Part shown: positions 1-7,523 of the stretch, piece after piece
Numbering within the stretch: the stretch's first letter is position 1
Layout of the letters: each line of letters opens with the position of its first letter
Source of the DNA: Salinimicrobium profundisediminis
GTDB lineage: Bacteria > Bacteroidota > Bacteroidia > Flavobacteriales > Flavobacteriaceae
Assembly (NCBI RefSeq): GCF_026241755.1
Contig: NZ_JAPJDA010000001.1
Coordinates: 186,001-250,000 of the forward strand
Reading direction: 5' to 3'
Length of the DNA stretch: 64,000 bases
Notes under the pieces: model-generated
What the model saw: only the letters and a program-made list of their open reading frames with translations
The model's database searches: none
Told to the model about the DNA's origin: nothing
Program-made: the position numbers and the translations under genes

Positions 1-1774
1 CGTCTGCAATGGTGTTTGCATAATCCAACTTCAACTGATAGAAAATTTTACGCCATGTCAAATCATTATCTACAGTTCCGGTCGCAGGAGACCATCTTGG
101 TCCAGGGTTATAAAAGTCAATTCCGGTTGTAGAACTAATTCCTTCTGCAAGGGTCACCTCTCCTGTTTCTGGATCAATCCACTTTTGCTGAGCATCGTTG
201 TACAGGTCATTCACCCCTCTCTCATTTTCTATAAAGGTGTTATCAACGGCCAAAGTTCCATTGAACTTCAATCCTTTCAATATCATACCAAGATCCTGGT
301 CCAGTACAAAGGTTGTAGAGATACGGGCAGTAGTTTCTTTCTCTACACCGCTAAGAGAAAGTATGCGCACAGAATTAAGTCCTTTTTGAGCATTTGGAGC
401 ATAGTATCCATAATTCCCATCAGAGTATCGCGGCATGAAAAGGGTTGGATCTCCATTATATGCAGCATCCCAGAACGGATACTCGTTACCACCACCCCAT
501 GGGCTTTTGCGAACCCCGTAGGTACCACCCAAATCTGTACGAAGTGTGGTTGTAGATGTAAGTTGAAAATCTAAATTACTTCGGAAGTTAAGACGGTTAT
601 ATTCATAACCTGGATCATAACCCCGGTCATTTTCAAAATCTCTGAATAAATCCCCTTCATTCTGGAAATCGATAGTAGCAAAATATTTAACGAAATCTGT
701 ACCTCCACGGATGTTTACGTTAGCATTATAAGACATAGCATAATCCTTAAAGAGGGTCTTTTGCCAATTAACATCAGGATAACGCTCTCTTTCTGCCAGG
801 TTGGCCGGATTACGATATTTATCCCTTATTTCTTCAGGAATCATTTGCCCCCAACTGGCGGGGTTAGTAGAAAGTTCATATTCGATAGCCCTGTTTCTTA
901 TACCTATAGCATCATAAGCATCATAGGTACCCGGTAACTTAGAAACCAACTTCATGGTAGAGCTAAAGTTTGCAGTGATTTCAGCCTTACCAGAAAGTCC
1001 TCTTTTTGTAGTTACAATAATAACCCCATTAGCCCCTCTGGAACCAAATACAGCAGTAGCCGATGCATCTTTTAAAACAGACATGGATGCAATTGAACTA
1101 ATCGACATGTTATTAAAAAATTCGGGGCGCTCTACCCCATCCACCAGGATAAGGGGAGAGGTGCCATTCCAGCTATTCTGCCCCCTTATTACAATTTGAG
1201 GCGCTTCCCCACCTGGTAGCCCTGTACTGGCCGATGTTATTAACCCCGGCAATGCACCAGTTAGCGCAGAACCAACATCAGACACCCCTCCGGTACGCTC
1301 CAAAACTTCACCAGTAGTTTGAGTAACAGCTCCCACTACAGTTTCTTTTCTTTGTGTACCGTAGCCCACAATTACAACTTCTTCAAGCGCATCTTGATCT
1401 GGCTCAAGCACCACATTAACAACAGATTGTCCTGCCACTGATTTTTCTACAGTTCCAAACCCCACATAACTAAAAACAAGAACTGCATCTACAGAAGAAA
1501 CCTCTAATGAGTAATTTCCATCAATATCTGTAGCAGTACCTTTTTCAGGAAACCCTTTTTCAAAAACATTAGCCCCAGGAAGACCAAAACCATCTATAGA
1601 CGAGGTTACCGTTCCTGTTACAATAGCCTGTTGCTGAATTGGATTCTCCAATCCAACACCAAAACTGTCTACTCTATTGGCCGCTAATAGGGAGCCAGAA
1701 AAGAAAAATTTTAAAAATATCCCTAAGAAAATATATCTTATCAGATATGAAAATTTAAATAGATGTAAAGTCAT
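1..1774 (-). CDS. SusC/RagA-family TonB-linked outer-membrane receptor, 3'-truncated
   Basis: I translated this on the minus strand from an ATG at 1774; it stays open for about 591 codons to the window edge, so the C-terminal barrel is missing. A hydrophobic signal segment (residues 1-33) is followed by a carboxypeptidase-like regulatory beta-sandwich (about 54-130). Then come the GYGTQ motif near residue 136 and the plug signature SRGANGVIIVTT near 245, both hallmarks of SusC/RagA. The family imports oligosaccharides or peptides across the outer membrane with a SusD lipoprotein and TonB energy. A SusD partner would be expected beyond the left edge. The gene is divergent from a sugar-type NUDIX regulator, which suggests carbohydrate-controlled expression. 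The substrate cannot be read from the sequence. Confidence 0.93.
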   Translation of the reverse strand, partial: MTLHLFKFSYLIRYIFLGIFLKFFFSGSLLAANRVDSFGVGLENPIQQQAIVTGTVTSSIDGFGLPGANVFEKGFPEKGTATDIDGNYSLEVSSVDAVLVFSYVGFGTVEKSVAGQSVVNVVLEPDQDALEEVVIVGYGTQRKETVVGAVTQTTGEVLERTGGVSDVGSALTGALPGLITSASTGLPGGEAPQIVIRGQNSWNGTSPLILVDGVERPEFFNNMSISSIASMSVLKDASATAVFGSRGANGVIIVTTKRGLSGKAEITANFSSTMKLVSKLPGTYDAYDAIGIRNRAIEYELSTNPASWGQMIPEEIRDKYRNPANLAERERYPDVNWQKTLFKDYAMSYNANVNIRGGTDFVKYFATIDFQNEGDLFRDFENDRGYDPGYEYNRLNFRSNLDFQLTSTTTLRTDLGGTYGVRKSPWGGGNEYPFWDAAYNGDPTLFMPRYSDGNYGYYAPNAQKGLNSVRILSLSGVEKETTARISTTFVLDQDLGMILKGLKFNGTLAVDNTFIENERGVNDLYNDAQQKWIDPETGEVTLAEGISSTTGIDFYNPGPRWSPATGTVDNDLTWRKIFYQLKLDYANTIAD

Positions 1775-1879
1775 ATTGCCAAAGTGTTAATTTATGTTAT
1801 AATATGAGTCTTTAGAAGTTTCTGCTACAAAACAAATGCACGAAAACGATTGAATTATAGTTTAGAATTAACCTCGATT

Positions 1880-1905
1880 TATTAGTGTAGATTTTACACT
1901 TAGTA
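1880..1905. promoter_or_regulatory. Candidate operator between susC and the NUDIX regulator
   Basis: The divergent intergenic region (1775-2068) contains an inverted repeat, AGTGTA (1884-1889) and TACACT (1895-1900), separated by five bases and with partial symmetry beyond the arms. Its position between a NUDIX-type regulator and a SusC gene fits an operator, but this is inferred from symmetry and location only. Nothing else in the interval is recognised. Confidence 0.35.
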
Positions 1906-2068
1906 AAAGTCATAAAGATTTTTAGATTTTCCAAATTTATTTTCACACAATTTTAACTACATGTAAACAACTAGTACATGAAGAATTGGAGTTATGAGGT
2001 TATGATTAAATTCAAATATGATAGAAATGTTAAATAAGTTTTATAATATTGCTTATTAAATACAAACT

Positions 2069-2758
2069 ATGATTCACGATTACAGTTTTGAAGATAAAGT
2101 CTTACTGGCTGTAGATTGTATAATTTTTGGATTTGATGAAGAAGATTTACAAATCCTTTTGATCAAGAGAGATTTTGAACCTGAAAAAGGTAATTGGTCC
2201 CTTATGGGAGGATTTCTAAAAAAAGACGAAGATCTTGACCAGGCTGCTAATAGAATTCTTCATCATCTTACCGGAATTAATAATGTCTATATGGAGCAGC
2301 TTTACAATTTTAGTAAAGTAAATCGTGATCCCGCAGAAAGAACATTGTCGGTGGCTTACTATGCCCTCATTAATATTGCCGAGCACAGACAGGAGTTAAC
2401 AGAAAATTATTCGGCAAAATGGTTTAAAATATCCGACTATCCCAGCTTGATTTTTGACCATGACCAAATGGTTCAAAAAGCCATCGCCAGGCTTCGTTAC
2501 AGAACCTCAACCAATCCTATTGGTTTTGAATTGCTTCCTGAAAAATTTACAATGCGTCAATTACAGAAGTTATACGAGACCATCTTAAACGAAAAGTTAG
2601 ATAAAAGGAATTTTATTAATAAAATCAAATCTTTGGATATTCTGGTGAAATTAAATGAAAAAGATATGGTTTCTTCTCGCAAAGGTTCTTTCCTTTATAA
2701 ATTTGATGCAAAAAAATATAATGCAAAAGTGGAAGAAGGTTTTTCTTTCAGGTTATAA
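2069..2758 (+). CDS. NUDIX-domain transcriptional regulator (AraR/NrtR-like)
   Basis: This is a 229-residue protein with an N-terminal NUDIX fold (about 10-145) and a C-terminal winged helix (about 150-225, with the FTMRQLQKLYE helix). The NUDIX box starts normally (GGFLKKDEDLDQAA), but the REuxEE core that binds metal is replaced by RILHHL. Hydrolysis is therefore unlikely and the domain probably senses a ligand. NUDIX-winged-helix proteins of this kind regulate arabinose and other sugar genes in Bacteroidota (AraR of Bacteroides) or NAD genes (NrtR). The divergent SusC gene favours a sugar role. The specific effector is not determined. Confidence 0.88.
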   Translation: MIHDYSFEDKVLLAVDCIIFGFDEEDLQILLIKRDFEPEKGNWSLMGGFLKKDEDLDQAANRILHHLTGINNVYMEQLYNFSKVNRDPAERTLSVAYYALINIAEHRQELTENYSAKWFKISDYPSLIFDHDQMVQKAIARLRYRTSTNPIGFELLPEKFTMRQLQKLYETILNEKLDKRNFINKIKSLDILVKLNEKDMVSSRKGSFLYKFDAKKYNAKVEEGFSFRL

Positions 2759-2950
2759 TAAGTTTATTTTCTTTTGTTATTATCCCTCACTTTATCCAGG
2801 CTAGGGTTCTGAAGCTTTACTGAGACTAATTTCAGCGTCACCACTAACACACATGTAGATGACGAATGAATCCAGGTGAGCGAAATATTATTACTATCAA
2901 ATCTTTTCTTTCAGAATGAGTTCAAATTTTACAGGATAATTCAGCATTTA

Positions 2951-3024
2951 AGTTTCTTTTGTTCCTGATAAGATAAAAAATCCACCTACAGCTTATTATT
3001 CCGAAAGCACAAAAGAAACTTTTT
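2951..3024 (+). terminator. Long-loop hairpin with T-run
   Basis: AGTTTCTTTTGT (2951-2962) pairs perfectly with ACAAAAGAAACT (3009-3020), enclosing 46 nt and followed by a short T-run. It could terminate the NUDIX transcript, though it lies about 190 bp past the stop. The large loop is unusual for an intrinsic terminator. Confidence 0.4.
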
Positions 3025-3242
3025 AAATCTTACACAGCATTACCGCCAACAAAAAATCCAAATTCTTTAGGCTATACCATAAAACAAATAACCTCTGCTT
3101 CAATAATATTAGGAATCAGCCTTGACCTTCAACCTTACACATTTATTTCAATTAGCCCTTTTCTTATCTTATCTCTCCTAATTACTCAGACAAATACTTC
3201 GGAATAAAAGTAACATTTACTCGCTTAATTCAAAATTATCCT

Positions 3243-3261
3243 TCTAAAATGCCATTTTTGA
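3243..3261. repeat. Dispersed 19-bp palindrome, copy 1
   Basis: TCTAAAATGCCATTTTTGA differs by one base from the window consensus TCAAAAATGCCATTTTTGA. It lies about 50 bp upstream of the possible GTG start of the next gene. Confidence 0.6.
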
Positions 3262-3342
3262 AAGGTTTTATTTCAGAAAAGTTTATTTTGGTGCAGATTT
3301 GATATAAGCTCCGGTGAAATATTATGTAATCATTTTTTTTTT

Positions 3343-4065
3343 ATGTTCCTGCTCCTCCCCCTCCAGGCACAGGAAAGATCCCCGGTTCAGGGAATCGTGA
3401 AAAACAATGATTCGCTGCTTAAAAATGTGCACATCAACAATGTTTCTTCAGGAAAATTTTCTGTTTCGGGGGAGCAGGGGTTGTTTCAGCTAAAGATAAA
3501 AACCGGTGATACTTTGGTATTGTCTCATGTAGGAATGAATGACCTTATAAGCTTCATAAAAGCTGAAGACCTTCAGAAGTCACCATTGTTCTTTCAGATG
3601 ATTGAAAACTCCCAGGAATTAGGAGAAGTAGTAATTGATGAAAATTCAGAAATTAATGCGGTAAGCCTGGGAATCATTCCGAAGAAAATAGAAAAGCTCT
3701 CCATGAACGAGAGGAGATTGGAAACAGCCGGCGATTTTAAATTTATTCACCTGCTGGGCCTGCTGGGAGGTTCTTTAGAGATTGATCCTATTCTAAATGC
3801 CATTAACGGCCGTACAAAAAAGCTGAAGAGAAATATCAGGATAGAAAAAGAACAGCGCAATATCGCATTTTTGGAGATCCACTACAAACCTTATATGCTG
3901 GAGACAATGCAATTGACCAGCGGAGAAGTCACCTTGCTCATCGATTTTGCCTTGGAGAAAAAAGAACTACAAGCCTTGTTGGATGAAAAAAATGATGCTG
4001 CTATAAAACTTTTTCTTCACGATTGTTGGTTTCACTTGAGCAAACGAATGGAATCATCTAATTAG
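3343..4065 (+). CDS. Secreted carboxypeptidase-like regulatory domain protein; start interrupted by a T tract
   Basis: The ORF has 240 codons from ATG 3343. After QAQ comes a carboxypeptidase-like regulatory (TonB N-terminal-type) beta-sandwich, roughly residues 15-95, with the pattern V.G.V.......NV.I and GDTLV.S.VGM. An alpha-helical, charged C-terminal half follows that I do not recognise. From ATG 3343 the signal peptide is too short (MFLLLPLQAQ) and has no positive n-region. A GTG at 3314 in another frame encodes MKYYVIIFF and runs into a ten-T tract (3333-3342); eleven or eight Ts would join it to FMFLLLPLQAQ as a normal signal peptide. Either the T tract is slippery or the assembly lost a base. 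Membrane or periplasmic function is unknown. Confidence 0.7.
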   Translation: MFLLLPLQAQERSPVQGIVKNNDSLLKNVHINNVSSGKFSVSGEQGLFQLKIKTGDTLVLSHVGMNDLISFIKAEDLQKSPLFFQMIENSQELGEVVIDENSEINAVSLGIIPKKIEKLSMNERRLETAGDFKFIHLLGLLGGSLEIDPILNAINGRTKKLKRNIRIEKEQRNIAFLEIHYKPYMLETMQLTSGEVTLLIDFALEKKELQALLDEKNDAAIKLFLHDCWFHLSKRMESSN

Positions 4066-4208
4066 CATTTTCCAACAACTATTAAAATTGCTGTTAAACA
4101 TGGCTAATAGCTGCACTTTTATTGCATTTTTCTAATAAATTTAAGACCCATGATTAACTAGCTGAATAATTTTCTTTCATTTGCTATGCGTGCATAATAA
4201 AATTTTCT

Positions 4209-4216
4209 TAACTTTG
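4209..4216 (+). promoter_or_regulatory. Possible -7 box upstream of marR-fad genes
   Basis: TAACTTTG matches the Bacteroidota -7 consensus TAnnTTTG and lies 7 bp before the marR ATG, implying a nearly leaderless transcript. The nearest TTG upstream (4181-4183) is 25 bp away, slightly outside the usual 17-23 bp spacing, so this is tentative. Confidence 0.35.
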
Positions 4217-4223
4217 AAATTGT

Positions 4224-4664
4224 ATGAAAGAAAAAACCATTGATTACGTTCTTCGCGCGACCTGGATTGCTATTGCTAAAATGTACAATGAAGAGGCCGG
4301 AAAAGAAGGAAGTACAATGGCTACAGGCTTTGCTCTTTTGAGTATAGATCCCGAGGAGGGCACCCCTTCTACCTCCCTGGGCCCAAAAATGGGAATGGAA
4401 GCCACCAGTTTGTCGCGAACCCTTAGAACCATGGAGGATAAAGGTCTCATAAAGCGGAAGAAAAATCCGGTAGACGGGCGTAGTGTCTTAATTTACCTCA
4501 CCGATTTTGGAAAAGAGATGCGCGATTATTCTAAGAAAGTGGTACTTACTTTTGACCAGGCGGTAAGAAATGAAATCCCTCAAGAAGATCTCGATAAGTT
4601 TATTGAGGTAGCTTCAAAAATCATGGATCTTATTGCCACGCGTAAAATTTACAATGAATCATAA
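4224..4664 (+). CDS. MarR-family winged-helix transcriptional regulator
   Basis: This 146-residue protein has the MarR arrangement: N-terminal dimerisation helices, a recognition-helix region around residues 45-75 (MGMEATSLSRTLRTMEDKGL) and the winged hairpin KRKKNPVDGRSVLIYLTDFG (about 76-96). It sits immediately upstream of fadN with 34 bp between its stop and the preferred fadN start, so it is probably the first gene of the beta-oxidation operon and its regulator. MarR proteins commonly respond to acyl-CoA or aromatic ligands; an acyl-CoA effector is inferred from context only. Confidence 0.9.
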   Translation: MKEKTIDYVLRATWIAIAKMYNEEAGKEGSTMATGFALLSIDPEEGTPSTSLGPKMGMEATSLSRTLRTMEDKGLIKRKKNPVDGRSVLIYLTDFGKEMRDYSKKVVLTFDQAVRNEIPQEDLDKFIEVASKIMDLIATRKIYNES

Positions 4665-4698
4665 AATCGTTCAGGCGATTATCAAAATAAATAACAAC

Positions 4699-7104
4699 AT
4701 GAAAAGACGAATCAACAAAGTTGCAATTATAGGTTCGGGGATTATGGGAAGTGGTATTGCCTGCCATTTCGCCAACATTGGCGTAGAGGTGCTACTACTA
4801 GATATTGTTCCCCGGGAACTGACCGAAAAAGAAAAAAAACAGGGTCTTACCCTGGAAGACAAACAGGTGAGGAACCGTATTGTTAACACAGCACTGCAGG
4901 ATGCTTTAAAATCGAAGCCCTCTCCTATTTATCATAAAGACTTTGCCAATCGCATTAAAACCGGAAACCTGGAAGATGATATCTCGAAGGTATCGGAAGT
5001 TGACTGGATCATGGAGGTTGTTGTGGAGCGCCTGGATATTAAAAAACAGGTTTTTGACAATCTTGAAAAGCACCGCAAACCGGGAACATTGATCACCTCC
5101 AATACTTCAGGAATCCCAATTCAGCAAATGAATGAAGGCCGAAGTGAAGATTTCCAGAAACACTTCTGCGGAACACACTTTTTCAACCCTCCGCGATATT
5201 TAAGACTGTTTGAAATTATTCCGGGGCCAGATACTTCCGAAGAAGTTTTGGAATTCCTCAATGAGTATGGAGAGAAATTCCTTGGAAAAACTTCGGTAGT
5301 CGCAAAAGACACTCCGGCGTTTATTGGGAACAGGATTGGCACTTACAGTATCATGAGCCTTTTCCACATGGTGAAGGAGCTTGATCTTACTATTGAAGAA
5401 GTTGACAAACTTACAGGTCCCGTTATAGGAAGACAAAAATCTGCCACTTTTAGAACTGTAGACCTTGTAGGACTTGACACGCTTAAACATGTTGCTGAAG
5501 GCCTGCATAAAGGAGTGCCTACCGATGAAGAGCACGATCTTTTTGCCATGCCCGACTATATTAATACCATGGTCGAGAATGAGTGGTTTGGAAGTAAAAG
5601 CGGACAGGGTTTCTACAAAAAGATCAAGAACAAAGACGGTTCAAGTGAAATCCAGTCACTTGACCTTAATACACTTGAGTACCGGGCACAAAAAAAGGCA
5701 AATTTTGCTACTCTTGAATTAACGAAAACGATTGATAAAGTTTCAGATAGGTTTAAAGTTCTGGTTGACGGTAAAGACAAAGCCGGGGAGTTCTACCGAA
5801 AGAATTTTGCTGCTATTTTCGCCTACGCCTCTAAAAGAATTCCTGAAATCACCGATGAACTCTACAAAATAGATGACGCCATGAAAGCCGGTTATGGCTG
5901 GGAACATGGTCCGTTTGAAATTTGGGATGCCATAGGTGTTAAAGAAGGTATGGAAATTATGAAAGCTGAAGGCAAAGAGCCTGCAGCCTGGGTAAACGAA
6001 ATGCTTGAAAAAGAAAATAAAGGCTTCTATACCGTTAAAGACGGTAATACCTGGTATTACGATATTCCGGCAAAGGAGTACAAAAAGATTCCGGGGCAGG
6101 ATGCATTTATCATTCTGGATAACATCAGGGAATCCAAAAAAGTATTCAGTAACAGCGGAGTTGTAGTTGAAGATCTTGGCGACGGCATCCTGAATGTGGA
6201 ATTCCGCAGTAAGATGAATTCGATTGGCGGAGATGTTCTTGACGGACTCAACAAAGCCATTGATCTTGCTGAAAAAGAATACCAGGGGCTGGTTGTCGCC
6301 AACACCGGAAAAAACTTTTCTGTAGGAGCTAATATTGGGATGATCTTCATGATGGCTGTGGAGCAGGAATATGATGAGCTTAATATGGCTATAAAATATT
6401 TCCAGGACACCATGATGAGAATGCGCTACTCCTCTATTCCAACAGTTGCAGCACCACACGCTATGACTTTGGGTGGTGGATGTGAACTTTCACTACACGC
6501 AGATAAAGTTGTCGCTGCAGCCGAGACTTACATCGGACTTGTTGAATTTGGAGTTGGGGTAATTCCCGGCGGTGGAGGTTCCAAGGAAATGACCTTGCGT
6601 GCTGCCGATACCTTCCAAAAAGATGATGTGGAGTTGAACCGACTTCGGGAACATTTTCTCACCATTGGTATGGCAAAGGTTTCAACCTCAGCTTACGAAG
6701 CTTACGACCTGAATATTCTTCAGAAAGGAAAAGACATTGTGGTAATTAATCCAGATCGCCAGCTGGCAATTGCTAAAAAGCATGCGCTGCTCATGGCAGA
6801 GAATGGTTATACCAAACCTGTAAAGAGAACAGATATTAAGGTATTGGGTAAACAAGCACTGGGTGCCTTCTTAGTAGGTACAGACCAGATGTACGCCGGT
6901 AAATACATTAGCGAACACGACAAGAAGATCGCCAACAAACTGGCTTACGTAATGGCCGGAGGTGACCTTTCTGAAAACTCTTATGTGAGTGAACAATACC
7001 TGCTCGATCTGGAAAGAGAAGCATTCCTTTCTTTAACAGGAGAAAGAAAAACCCTGGAGAGATTGCAGCATATGTTGCAGAAAGGGAAACCGTTGAGAAA
7101 TTAG
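4699..7104 (+). CDS. fadN: 3-hydroxyacyl-CoA dehydrogenase/enoyl-CoA hydratase (FadN-type)
   Basis: This bifunctional beta-oxidation enzyme carries out hydration of enoyl-CoA and NAD-dependent oxidation of 3-hydroxyacyl-CoA. I chose ATG 4699 (801 aa, MKRRINKVAIIGSG) over upstream in-frame ATGs that overlap marR. The Rossmann motif GSGIMGSG is at residues 12-19, and catalytic His lies in HFFNPPRYLRLFEIIPG near 160. Two 3HCDH C-terminal domains follow. The crotonase domain is at the C-terminus (about 490-690), with GGGCELSLHA and GLVEFGVGVIPGGGG carrying the two catalytic Glu. Dehydrogenase-first order and length match B. subtilis FadN rather than FadB/FadJ. It is followed by an inserted S23 gene, then fadA and fadE. 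Confidence 0.95.
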   Translation: MKRRINKVAIIGSGIMGSGIACHFANIGVEVLLLDIVPRELTEKEKKQGLTLEDKQVRNRIVNTALQDALKSKPSPIYHKDFANRIKTGNLEDDISKVSEVDWIMEVVVERLDIKKQVFDNLEKHRKPGTLITSNTSGIPIQQMNEGRSEDFQKHFCGTHFFNPPRYLRLFEIIPGPDTSEEVLEFLNEYGEKFLGKTSVVAKDTPAFIGNRIGTYSIMSLFHMVKELDLTIEEVDKLTGPVIGRQKSATFRTVDLVGLDTLKHVAEGLHKGVPTDEEHDLFAMPDYINTMVENEWFGSKSGQGFYKKIKNKDGSSEIQSLDLNTLEYRAQKKANFATLELTKTIDKVSDRFKVLVDGKDKAGEFYRKNFAAIFAYASKRIPEITDELYKIDDAMKAGYGWEHGPFEIWDAIGVKEGMEIMKAEGKEPAAWVNEMLEKENKGFYTVKDGNTWYYDIPAKEYKKIPGQDAFIILDNIRESKKVFSNSGVVVEDLGDGILNVEFRSKMNSIGGDVLDGLNKAIDLAEKEYQGLVVANTGKNFSVGANIGMIFMMAVEQEYDELNMAIKYFQDTMMRMRYSSIPTVAAPHAMTLGGGCELSLHADKVVAAAETYIGLVEFGVGVIPGGGGSKEMTLRAADTFQKDDVELNRLREHFLTIGMAKVSTSAYEAYDLNILQKGKDIVVINPDRQLAIAKKHALLMAENGYTKPVKRTDIKVLGKQALGAFLVGTDQMYAGKYISEHDKKIANKLAYVMAGGDLSENSYVSEQYLLDLEREAFLSLTGERKTLERLQHMLQKGKPLRN

Positions 7105-7129
7105 TATTGAGTAGTAAATAGAGCTAGTA
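7103..7129 (-). repeat. Left heptad array flanking the S23 gene
   Basis: Between the fadN stop (7102-7104) and the S23 ATG (7130) the whole spacer has seven-base periodicity, each unit carrying a TAG/AGTA core (e.g. AGTATTG, AGTAGTA). AGTATTGAG at 7103-7111 is the exact reverse complement of CTCAATACT at 7489-7497 on the other side of the S23 gene. Confidence 0.7.
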
Positions 7130-7483
7130 ATGCACAAACTGAGCGACCTTAAGATCTGGAACAAAGCCATGGATGTGGCTGAATTGACATACTTACTTTC
7201 AGCTAAATTTCCTTCAGAAGAAAAATTTGGCTTAACAAGTCAAATAAGGCGCAGTGCAATTTCAGTTCCTTCTAATGTTGCCGAAGGAGCTGGTAGATCT
7301 ACAAAGGGAGAATATAAAAATTTCTTAAGTATTGCTAATGGATCTTCTTATGAACTTCTAACTCAACTCATTTTATCTCATCGACTCAATTTGGTGCCTG
7401 AAGAAGATACCAGAGAAGTTATTTCGGAGGTGATTGAAATACAGAAAATGAATTATGCATTGATAAAATCGTTAGAAAAGTGA
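7130..7483 (+). CDS. S23-type four-helix-bundle protein (IVS/Avd-like family)
   Basis: This 117-residue helical protein carries family signatures LKIWNKAMDVA (7-17), FGLTSQIRRSAISVPSNVAEGAGR (about 33-56, with Q-I-R-R-S and N-I/V-AEG) and the C-terminal amphipathic helix. The family (23S rRNA intervening-sequence protein, TIGR02436-like) includes the ORF of 23S rRNA intervening sequences and the Avd accessory protein of diversity-generating retroelements. Its molecular role outside DGRs is unclear. The gene is an obvious insertion into the fadN-fadA pair and both edges are heptad arrays in inverted orientation. No reverse transcriptase or variable repeat is visible, so a DGR role is not supported here. 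Confidence 0.9.
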   Translation: MHKLSDLKIWNKAMDVAELTYLLSAKFPSEEKFGLTSQIRRSAISVPSNVAEGAGRSTKGEYKNFLSIANGSSYELLTQLILSHRLNLVPEEDTREVISEVIEIQKMNYALIKSLEK

Positions 7484-7521
7484 GTAGTCTCAATACTCAC
7501 TACTAACTACTAAATACTGAA
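7484..7521 (+). repeat. Right heptad array flanking the S23 gene
   Basis: The array starts at the S23 stop and ends just before the fadA ATG (7524). From 7494 it consists of four consecutive heptads beginning TACT (for example TACTCAC, TACTAAC). The stretch 7488-7517 agrees closely with the two heptad arrays near the pyc stop at about 53.2-53.3 kb, so it belongs to a dispersed family. Confidence 0.75.
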
Positions 7522-7523
7522 AA

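Larger units (their letters stand above)
2759..3313. other. Gene-poor spacer with hairpin and palindrome
   Basis: No convincing coding region is seen here. The stretch is AT-rich. It holds a long-loop hairpin at 2951-3024 and one copy of the dispersed 19-bp palindrome at 3243-3261. The rest shows no recognisable structure and may be decayed sequence. Confidence 0.5.

Noticed and set aside
185-574. Plus-strand ORFs within 185-574 and 954-1199
   Set aside because: They are antisense to the truncated susC gene, whose continuous minus-strand frame gives a recognisable SusC protein.
5743-6459. 238-codon ORF on the minus strand inside fadN
   Set aside because: It is a shadow of the confidently assigned fadN; the translation is aromatic-rich with no recognisable domain.
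7130-7483. Diversity-generating retroelement suggested by the S23/Avd-like protein
   Set aside because: No reverse transcriptase, template repeat or variable repeat is seen nearby.
7103-7521. Heptad arrays interpreted as CRISPR repeats
   Set aside because: Units are seven bases with no spacers and no cas genes in the window.
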